A stretch of DNA of 8,781 nucleotides from Sulfurimonas sp. (GTDB lineage Bacteria; Campylobacterota; Campylobacteria; Campylobacterales; Sulfurimonadaceae), in contig NZ_JALNZY010000084.1 in assembly GCF_023229105.1 (NCBI RefSeq), positions 1-8,781 on the forward strand, written 5' to 3'. Each line of letters begins with the position of its first letter. Within the stretch, counting starts at the first letter, position 1. Below, piece by piece: positions 1 through 5,346 of this stretch. The notes under the pieces were generated by a model. That model was not told the DNA's origin. It saw only the letters and a list, made by a program, of their open reading frames with translations, and searched no databases. A program made the translations under genes and the position numbers.

Positions 1-2253
1 GTTACACATACATATCTAAAAAAGGTTATTGACAATGTTTTTATCGATTTGCAAGTACACCATTTAGAGGAACTTTATAGTTTAAGGATACAAAATATTC
101 TTCTTGAAATAAAAAGTGCGGGAGTTGCGATTACCTCTTCAAAAGATGTGCAAAATTTTGCCCTTAGTGAAGATGCAGCAAATGGTAAAATATCGCAAGA
201 GATGAAGCAAAAACTCTCAGATATAAAAAAACTTTATAAATTAGACACCATATATATCGTCCATACAAACAGCAAAAACTATTTTAACGAAAACGGTTTT
301 ATTCGAGCTATAGACCCCTTAAACAAAGATAACGGATGGTTTTTAAAAACGCTTGAAAGTAAGAAAAATTTTCTAATCAACACGGATAGCGATTTGGCAG
401 GCAATCTTTATGTATGGCTAGATGCCGTTGTAGGAAGTGCGGATAACCCGGTGGCTCTTGCAGGCGGTGGAGTGGATATTAGCAGTATATTTAAAATAGC
501 ACTGGAAGATTTTCGTAAAAATAATGCGAATGTATCTATCATAAAGGGTACAAACTTGGTTCATGCTTCCTCAAAAAAGCATAATCTTTTAAATGTACCA
601 TTGCGTGAATCCGGTTTTAGCAAAGAGAAGATATCAGCGATAGAAGATGCAGCACAAAGAGGTAGAAATCTGGTCGAATATATGGTCGAGGGTAAATTGA
701 GAAATTTGCTTTTTATCCCGATTAAAAAGCTAGAGTGGAATATCATTATAGACTTTTCAAAAGAGGAATTTTTAGATAGCTTAAGCGGCGTTCATGACAG
801 AATCATCGCAGGCAGTGCTATATTACTCTTCTTACTACTATTTATTGGCAGTTTAACCTTTGTATATTTAGTATCAAAACCGCTTAAAAAAATATCATTA
901 GCAGTGAATGAGTTTGACCATAGAACTGATTTTGAGTTAAAAGATTGTAAAAACATGGGTTGTGAGTTTGACATGATATGTAACGCATTTGAAAAAAGTT
1001 CTGCTCTTTTGAAAAAAACACTAGATGAGTATAGGTATAATGAAGAGCTGCTAAAGAGCATCATAAATGCCGCTGATGATTCTATCTTCTATAAAGATAC
1101 TAAAAACACATATTTGGGAGGTAATATTGCATATGAGAGGTGGAATTCAAAGAGCATAGAAGAGATTATAGGTAAAACAGATACTGAGCTCTATCCTGCC
1201 GAAATAGCTGACTATCATATCCAGACAGACAGACAGGTCATTGAACAAAAAAGGACTATTCTTGTCGAGGAGAGATTTCAAAAAAATGACGGAAGCTTTA
1301 TAATACTTCAGATAAAAAAAGGTCCGTTTTATGATAAAAATGGAAATGTAAAAGGAGTTGTTGTAGTTGCAAGAGATATGACAATGATTAAGGAGATGGA
1401 GCAAGCTCTTTTAACACTTAACACAACGCTTGAAAAAAGAGTAGAAGCCAAAACGTTGGAGTTGCAAAGCGCAAATGAGACACTTGCAGGGCATATAGTA
1501 AATCTTGAAATAGTAAACTCAAAACTATATAAAGCCAAAGCAGAAGCTCTTCAAGCCGCACAGGCAAGATCTAACTTTCTTACCGGTATGTCACATGAGC
1601 TAAGAACTCCGCTTAATGCAATCATCAATTTTACGGATCAAATAATAGAGGATTTTGATGAGATGCTCCAAAATAAAGAACTGCAAGATGATACAAAACA
1701 ATTTATGCAAAGAGTTCTGATAAACTCAAGACACCTGCTAAATCTTATAAATGACCTGCTTGAATTTACAAAAGCCGAAGCAGGAAAAATTGATTATAAA
1801 ATAGAAAAGTATGATTTAAATATTATTGCAAAAATGGCATATAACAATACATACTCATTGTTAAATGGATCAGGTGTAAAATTTAATTTAAAGCTCAACG
1901 AAACGCCTCTAATGGGAATGGTTGATTCAAGAAGATTTTTACAGATACTTTTAAATCTACTCTCAAATGCAATCAAATTCACTCAAAAGGGCGCGATAGA
2001 GTTAAGAAGTTTTGAAAAAAATGCTCATGCGATTATTGAAGTAGAAGATAGCGGAAAGGGAATACCTCAAGAAAAACAAGGCATTATATTTGAGCCATTT
2101 ATGCAAGTAAGCAACACCGACAATGGAACAGGACTCGGACTTGGCCTAGTAAAAAGAATGTGTGATGATATGGATATAAAAATCTCATTTTCCTCTGTTG
2201 AAGGAGAAGGAACTGTATTTCGTTTAACTGTAAAAAAGAGTTTGGATGTTTAA
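1..2253 (+). CDS. Membrane sensor histidine kinase (dCache–PAS–HisKA–HATPase), N-terminus missing
   Basis: A two-component sensor kinase that would sense a periplasmic ligand, autophosphorylate on histidine and pass phosphate to a response regulator not seen here. The frame is open from base 1, so the start and first membrane helix lie upstream; the TTG at 49 is not a convincing start. In order: a dCache-like extracytoplasmic domain to about base 780 (containing a GGGVDIS strand), a membrane helix at about 802–873, a linker where a HAMP could lie but is not clear, a PAS domain at about 1040–1390 (FYKDTKN and GxVKGVVVVARDMT motifs), a coiled coil at about 1395–1560, and the H-box MSHELRTPLNAI from 1588 (phospho-acceptor His in its third codon). 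The ATPase domain has N-box LSNAIKF (about 1960), G1 DSGKGIP (2047), F-box FEPF and G2 GTGLGLGL (2125). There is no receiver domain. All catalytic boxes are intact. The ligand is unknown. Confidence 0.93.
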   Translation, partial: VTHTYLKKVIDNVFIDLQVHHLEELYSLRIQNILLEIKSAGVAITSSKDVQNFALSEDAANGKISQEMKQKLSDIKKLYKLDTIYIVHTNSKNYFNENGFIRAIDPLNKDNGWFLKTLESKKNFLINTDSDLAGNLYVWLDAVVGSADNPVALAGGGVDISSIFKIALEDFRKNNANVSIIKGTNLVHASSKKHNLLNVPLRESGFSKEKISAIEDAAQRGRNLVEYMVEGKLRNLLFIPIKKLEWNIIIDFSKEEFLDSLSGVHDRIIAGSAILLFLLLFIGSLTFVYLVSKPLKKISLAVNEFDHRTDFELKDCKNMGCEFDMICNAFEKSSALLKKTLDEYRYNEELLKSIINAADDSIFYKDTKNTYLGGNIAYERWNSKSIEEIIGKTDTELYPAEIADYHIQTDRQVIEQKRTILVEERFQKNDGSFIILQIKKGPFYDKNGNVKGVVVVARDMTMIKEMEQALLTLNTTLEKRVEAKTLELQSANETLAGHIVNLEIVNSKLYKAKAEALQAAQARSNFLTGMSHELRTPLNAIINFTDQIIEDFDEMLQNKELQDDTKQFMQRVLINSRHLLNLINDLLEFTKAEAGKIDYKIEKYDLNIIAKMAYNNTYSLLNGSGVKFNLKLNETPLMGMVDSRRFLQILLNLLSNAIKFTQKGAIELRSFEKNAHAIIEVEDSGKGIPQEKQGIIFEPFMQVSNTDNGTGLGLGLVKRMCDDMDIKISFSSVEGEGTVFRLTVKKSLDV

Positions 2254-2274
2254 ATAAAATAAGCAGGAAATTTT

Positions 2275-2364
2275 ATGGGTGCAATCACACAAGAGGGCAC
2301 AATAAAAGAGTTAAAGATGGCAATATAGAATTTTAACGAAGTAACGGCATAGAGGTATATATAC
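2275..2364 (+). pseudogene. Stub of a broken gene downstream of the histidine kinase
   Basis: An AGGA ribosome binding site (in AAGCAGGAAATTTT) precedes an ATG at 2275, 21 bases after the kinase stop, as expected for a co-transcribed next gene. The frame reads MGAITQEGTIKELKMAI, then TAG (2326–2328), then NFNEVTA, then TAG (2350–2352), then RYIYLMIY, and the methyltransferase stop codon is reached at 2365. The peptide looks like real coding sequence interrupted by point nonsense changes and then cut off where the restriction-modification module begins. It is too short to name a family; a small signalling partner of the kinase is only a guess. It could also be non-coding sequence that happens to resemble a start. 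Confidence 0.35.
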
Positions 2365-3312
2365 TTAATGATATACTAATTTAGAGCTTCTTTCTTTTAA
2401 ATATTCTTCATATCTTTCTATTGATAAATCACAATAATCTTTACTAATTTCACTACCAATATATATTCTATAATTACCATTAGCCGCTATACCTGTTGTT
2501 CCAGAACCAGAAAAAGGATCAAAAATAATATCAAATTTATTAGACGACACTTTTATTATTCTATCAATGACACTTAGTGGGTATTGAGCAGGATGAGACG
2601 TTCTTTCTTTTGAGCTCCGATTTTTTCCACTAGTTACTTTCGGAAAATCCCATACATCTGTTGGGTTTTTACCAAGTGGATTACATCTCAATTTACCATT
2701 TTTCATCTGATTTGGATATTTAACATCAGGGTCTCTAACAGAATCTAAATTAAATATATAATCGTTTTCATTTTTTATATAAAATAAAAACTTTTCATTT
2801 CTTGGAGCAAAAAATTTCTTTGCTGTTACTCCTGCTCCATATTTCCAAACAATTTCCTGCATTAAGAAAAAATCTATTTTATCCCATAACAAGTAGGCTA
2901 TAGGGATGGCTTTTCCTTTGTTTTTAACATTTAAATAACCAACATTTAGCCAAAATGAGCCATTTTCTTTAGTAATATTATAGATTGATTTTATCCATTT
3001 TTGACACCAACTTACATATTTTTCAATGGGCATATTATTCTCATACTCTTTGCCAATATTATAAGGAGGTGATGTAACGGTTAAATCAATTTTGAATTCA
3101 GAACTCTCTAATTTATTCATGATTTCTGCATTATCCGAATTATATAAAATAAAACCATTATGTGCATAGTAAGGCTCACCAATATATTCTCGTAAATAAT
3201 TTAAAATTTCAGTATATTTATCTAAATAAACCTCATTATCTGTATGAGAAATATTACTTAATAATGAGTAAGGAGCCAGTTGTGTTTTTACATTTTTCAA
3301 TAATAATGTCAT
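2365..3312 (-). CDS. Type II DNA methyltransferase, beta class, probably N4-cytosine
   Basis: The protective modification enzyme of the restriction-modification module; it would transfer a methyl group from S-adenosylmethionine to an exocyclic amino group in the recognition site. Of 315 residues, catalytic motif IV TSPPY is at 80–84 and the SAM-binding motif I DPFSGSGTTG is at 265–274. This order (IV before I) defines the beta class. Also visible are NPxGKNPTDVW at 211–221, usual between the two, and HPAQYP at 240–245, which fits motif X. TSPPY, rather than DPPY or NPPY, points to N4-cytosine in this class; that is family knowledge, not proof. The start at 3312 has GGAG (3323–3326) about ten bases upstream. 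About 50 residues precede the catalytic domain and are unassigned. It diverges from the controller and endonuclease genes, and the start lies 64 bases from the nearer C-box, so controller repression is plausible. Confidence 0.93.
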   Translation of the reverse strand: MTLLLKNVKTQLAPYSLLSNISHTDNEVYLDKYTEILNYLREYIGEPYYAHNGFILYNSDNAEIMNKLESSEFKIDLTVTSPPYNIGKEYENNMPIEKYVSWCQKWIKSIYNITKENGSFWLNVGYLNVKNKGKAIPIAYLLWDKIDFFLMQEIVWKYGAGVTAKKFFAPRNEKFLFYIKNENDYIFNLDSVRDPDVKYPNQMKNGKLRCNPLGKNPTDVWDFPKVTSGKNRSSKERTSHPAQYPLSVIDRIIKVSSNKFDIIFDPFSGSGTTGIAANGNYRIYIGSEISKDYCDLSIERYEEYLKERSSKLVYH

Positions 3313-3376
3313 ATTTTATTATCTCCATTCATTCAAGAAATTTTACCAAATTTTGTTTTAACAACACATAAAATGA

Positions 3377-3402
3377 TACTTATAGTCTGTAGACTTATTG
3401 TC
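3377..3402 (+). promoter_or_regulatory. Paired C-boxes (controller protein operators)
   Basis: Two similar 11-bp sites, TACTTATAGTC (3377–3387) and GACTTATTGTC (3392–3402), are separated by four bases, giving 15 bp between centres. Each is a partial inverted repeat of the GAC…GTC form. Sequence, spacing and position immediately upstream of a C gene match C-boxes known from systems such as Esp1396I and PvuII, where a high-affinity distal site activates and a weaker proximal site represses the C–R promoter. Here the left box departs from GAC…GTC at its first base and the right box is the better inverted repeat, so relative affinities cannot be read off. Confidence 0.82.
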
Positions 3403-3410
3403 ATCATTTA

Positions 3411-3416
3411 TATAAA
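3411..3416 (+). promoter_or_regulatory. Putative −10 element of the C–R promoter
   Basis: TATAAA lies nine bases upstream of the controller ATG and eight bases after the right C-box. No Shine-Dalgarno sequence precedes that ATG (the ten bases before it are ACTAATCAAC), so transcription may begin at or close to the ATG, giving a leaderless message as reported for several C genes. No good −35 hexamer is seen. The expected −35 location overlaps the C-boxes, consistent with activator-dependent transcription. Confidence 0.5.
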
Positions 3417-3425
3417 CTAATCAAC

Positions 3426-3641
3426 ATGAAAAATTATAAACTTATTTTTGGACAGAACATAAAAAATAAAAGAAAAGAAAAAAATTTGTCTCAAGAGCAA
3501 CTAGCAGAACTATCTTCCTTACATAGGACATATATTGGTTCTGTTGAACGAGGAGAGAGAAATATTAGCTTGGAGAATATTGTATTACTAGCTAAAGCAT
3601 TAAAAATTGAATCCTGTTTATTACTAAAAGGAATAGAATAA
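3426..3641 (+). CDS. Restriction-modification controller (C) protein, XRE-family HTH
   Basis: A 71-residue DNA-binding dimer that would time expression of the endonuclease after the methyltransferase. Almost the whole chain is an XRE/Cro-type helix-turn-helix: SQEQLAELSSLHRTYIGSVERG spans residues 22–43, followed by ERNISLENIVLLAKAL. The RTYIGSVERGERNxSLxNI signature is characteristic of C proteins. The length is normal for the family (about 70–100). The ATG at 3426 has no ribosome binding site, suggesting a leaderless message. The stop codon overlaps the endonuclease start by one base (TAATG), so the two are co-transcribed and probably translationally coupled. The C-boxes just upstream imply autoregulation. 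Confidence 0.92.
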   Translation: MKNYKLIFGQNIKNKRKEKNLSQEQLAELSSLHRTYIGSVERGERNISLENIVLLAKALKIESCLLLKGIE

Positions 3642-4414
3642 TGGCTATATCACCTTATCAAAATAAACAACAATCAGAATGGAAAAGTATAACGGAAGAA
3701 TTGATAACAAATTACCCTTTATCAACGGATGAAATTCTTGAAATCTCACTTATTGCTTGGGAAAAACTGTGGGGAACAGAGGTAGGTGGAACTATTAAAT
3801 TAGTCGAAGTTGATTTGCCTGCAACAGTAATAGGGTACTTCTTTCAAAAATTATTTTCTTATGAACTATCCAAACGTTATCCGAATGAATGGAAAGGTGA
3901 AAAAGAAAAATCTGACAAAGATTTAGTAAATATTAAAAATCCTACATTTAGTACAGAAATGAAAGCATCAGGGCAATTAGGCTATAAAATATTTGGTAAT
4001 CGAAGTTATAATCAACAGGGTTTCAATGAGGAAACAACGGGGAAAGATAAATCAGGATTTTATATTACAATAAATTTTTATTCTCAAACATTAACTTTGA
4101 TTAGTATCGGATGGATTGACCAAAATGATTGGAATTCTCAAGATTCTGAAACAGGGCAAGCTGCCACATTAAAACCAGAAGTTTATACACATAAACTAGT
4201 TCAAATTAATGGTAAGTATCAATTAAAAAGCCCCATTTCACTTTTAAATGGAATAGGAAAAGTTAGTTGTGAAAAACTATATAAAGAAAATATTTTTACT
4301 TTTGAGGACATAATAAATTATAAAGGTAATGATAAAGTAGTTATCAATATATACAATAAAAATAAAAGTCTTTTAGAAACAATTAAAGAATGCAGTTTGT
4401 CAGTTACATTGTAA
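3641..4414 (+). CDS. ScaI-family type II restriction endonuclease with C-terminal HhH motif
   Basis: The cutting partner of the module. The N-terminal two thirds of this 257-residue protein resembles ScaI-family endonucleases: SPYxNKxxSxWKSITEEL at the start, a YPNEWKGEKEKSDKDLV segment, then STEMKAS and IFGNRSYNQ. A PD-(D/E)xK-like centre is visible as Asp94, then Glu106-x-Lys108. ScaI cuts AGTACT; the same target here is an inference from family likeness, and the N4-cytosine-type partner would suit it. Residues about 199–227 (LLNGIGKVSCEKLYKENIFTFEDI) form a helix-hairpin-helix, a non-specific DNA-binding motif, followed by about 30 unassigned residues. Translation starts at the ATG overlapping the controller stop, with AAAGGA (3627–3632) inside the upstream gene as ribosome binding site. 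No transcription terminator is seen after the gene. Confidence 0.85.
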   Translation: MAISPYQNKQQSEWKSITEELITNYPLSTDEILEISLIAWEKLWGTEVGGTIKLVEVDLPATVIGYFFQKLFSYELSKRYPNEWKGEKEKSDKDLVNIKNPTFSTEMKASGQLGYKIFGNRSYNQQGFNEETTGKDKSGFYITINFYSQTLTLISIGWIDQNDWNSQDSETGQAATLKPEVYTHKLVQINGKYQLKSPISLLNGIGKVSCEKLYKENIFTFEDIINYKGNDKVVINIYNKNKSLLETIKECSLSVTL

Positions 4415-4622
4415 AATTTTAGCATTTTTTTTTGAATGAATTGTCCTACAATAGAGTTAATATTACAAATTATATGCCAATCTTAAGTGTTCATCTTACA
4501 TCTCATATAGATACTATTATTGATATCAGCAATTCTTTATTCTGTAATCAGACTGTCAATTATGTTACATTTTAACAAGTTAGGAAAGTCTTTGAAAGTT
4601 TGTTGTTAAGGGAGTTTTACAG

Positions 4623-4668
4623 TGGTGGGTTCTGAGTGACTTGAACACTCGACCACTCCGTTATGAGG
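4623..4668 (-). pseudogene. tRNA-Met 3' fragment, likely attachment site (attL/attR) of the element
   Basis: Read on the minus strand, this starts at the anticodon loop (CTCATAA, anticodon CAT). It continues with the 3' anticodon strand CGGAG, a variable loop, a perfect T-arm (GAGTG, TTCAAGT, CACTC), the acceptor 3' strand AGAACCC, discriminator A and encoded CCA (4623–4625). The 5' half is absent: the bases before the loop (CTATC) do not pair with CGGAG, and no D-arm or GGGTTCT acceptor strand follows upstream. A 3' half-tRNA of this size is what remains at one end when a tyrosine recombinase integrates an element into a tRNA gene, the intact copy being at the other end. Polarity puts the element on the higher-coordinate side and the ancestral flank below 4623. 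Confidence 0.82.
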
Positions 4669-4752
4669 ATAGCTACAAATAGTGTAATTTACGCAATTTG
4701 GGAGATTTGCTCATTTACAATTAACGCTTATTCAAGTTATTTTATACATTTG

Positions 4753-4776
4753 GGTGACACTTTTGGTGGCACTTTT
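4753..4776. repeat. Tandem 12-bp direct repeat near the attachment site
   Basis: GGTGACACTTTT (4753–4764) is immediately followed by GGTGGCACTTTT (4765–4776), 11 of 12 bases identical. The pair lies about 85 bases inside the element end defined by the tRNA fragment. Short directly repeated sites in this position are typical of arm-type binding sites for tyrosine integrases, but no integrase is available here to support that role. Confidence 0.55.
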
Positions 4777-4872
4777 AAAGTTCTCAAAATATTTATCGCG
4801 AAACCTATATATTTTACTTTCCACGGCAAATTCTAACCAAAATACATTAATCCTAAGCTTAATAAATATATT

Positions 4873-5118
4873 TTAAGAAGCATCGGAGTTATCTAAGTTA
4901 TCGGTCTTTTTTAATTTCTCAAGACTCTCTTTGACTTCTTCATATTTAAAAGCGTATCTAATCATTTTTGTTCCAGGTGTTCTTACATCATGAAATGTGA
5001 TAAGCCCTTTTTTTACTAATCTCATAAATTTTCCAAATGTAAAAACATTTGCCTCTAGCTCTTTGTTTAGTCTCGTGCATACCTCTTCTGCAGGTATAAA
5101 ATCTTTTTGATTACTCAT
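4873..5118 (-). CDS. Small winged-helix DNA-binding protein, candidate excisionase
   Basis: 81 residues, not recognised by name. The layout resembles a small MerR/excisionase-type winged helix: a first helix PAEEVCTRLNKELEA (9–23), a second FTFGKFMRLVKKGLI (26–40), a basic wing-like stretch ending TPGTKMIRYAF (48–58), then a helix YEEVKESLEKLKK (59–71) and an acidic tail. It is the last gene of the minus-strand operon and the nearest gene to the attachment site, which would suit a recombination directionality factor or a local regulator. The ATG at 5118 has AAGG about ten bases upstream. The upstream 60-aa gene ends 30 bases before it. The DNA-binding fold is a reading of the pattern, and the excisionase role is inferred from position. 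Confidence 0.6.
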   Translation of the reverse strand: MSNQKDFIPAEEVCTRLNKELEANVFTFGKFMRLVKKGLITFHDVRTPGTKMIRYAFKYEEVKESLEKLKKTDNLDNSDAS

Positions 5119-5148
5119 CTTCTAGCCTTTTATATTATTTACTCTTAT

Positions 5149-5331
5149 TCATAATTTTTTTATCTCTTTAAATTTTAAAGAAAAAATATTATGAAGTAAC
5201 TCTATGTCATTCAAAACATCATTTATGTCTCTTTGCATCAACTCTTTAATCGCTCTTTTAAGCCAATAGCTAACATCATGAGCTAATAGAATTTCTTCTA
5301 TTAACTCAGCACGTGTATCTTTTTTTTGCAT
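5149..5331 (-). CDS. Conserved-looking 60-aa protein of unknown function
   Basis: A short, almost wholly helical and soluble protein (RAELIEEILLAHDVSYWLKRAIKEL…RDINDVLNDIELLHNIFSLKFKEI) with no signal peptide or membrane segment. It starts 15 bases after the traN stop, with a strong GAGGAG ribosome binding site five bases before the ATG, which supports a real gene in the same operon. The central WLKxAI…RDxxDVLNDxELL pattern reminds me of small proteins of unknown role found in plasmids and conjugative elements, but I cannot name a family. Function is not predicted. Confidence 0.68.
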   Translation of the reverse strand: MQKKDTRAELIEEILLAHDVSYWLKRAIKELMQRDINDVLNDIELLHNIFSLKFKEIKKL

Positions 5332-5346
5332 CTCGACTCCTCTTTT

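Larger units (their letters stand above)
4415..4872. other. Gene-free boundary region between the R-M module and the conjugation operon
   Basis: 458 bases with no credible gene on either strand. 4415–4622 is AT-rich and featureless apart from a run of nine T (4425–4433) without a GC stem and a weak TGTTA/TAACA inverted repeat (4563–4577). 4623–4668 is the tRNA-Met fragment. 4753–4776 is a tandem 12-bp repeat. 4777–4872 shows nothing recognisable. The stretch most likely contains one end of an integrated element. Confidence 0.7.

Noticed and set aside
49..51. TTG as the start codon of the histidine kinase
   Set aside because: The same frame is open back to base 1 and the sensor domain clearly begins earlier, so the gene is truncated by the window edge.
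4415..4434. Rho-independent terminator after the endonuclease gene
   Set aside because: There is a run of nine T but no GC-rich stem before it, only an AAAATTTT self-complement.
4563..4577. TGTTA/TAACA inverted repeat as a terminator or operator
   Set aside because: A 5-bp AT-rich stem is expected by chance in this composition, and no gene or T-tract is suitably placed.
4623..4700. Complete functional tRNA-Met gene
   Set aside because: The 5' acceptor strand, D-arm and 5' anticodon strand are missing; only the 3' half is present.
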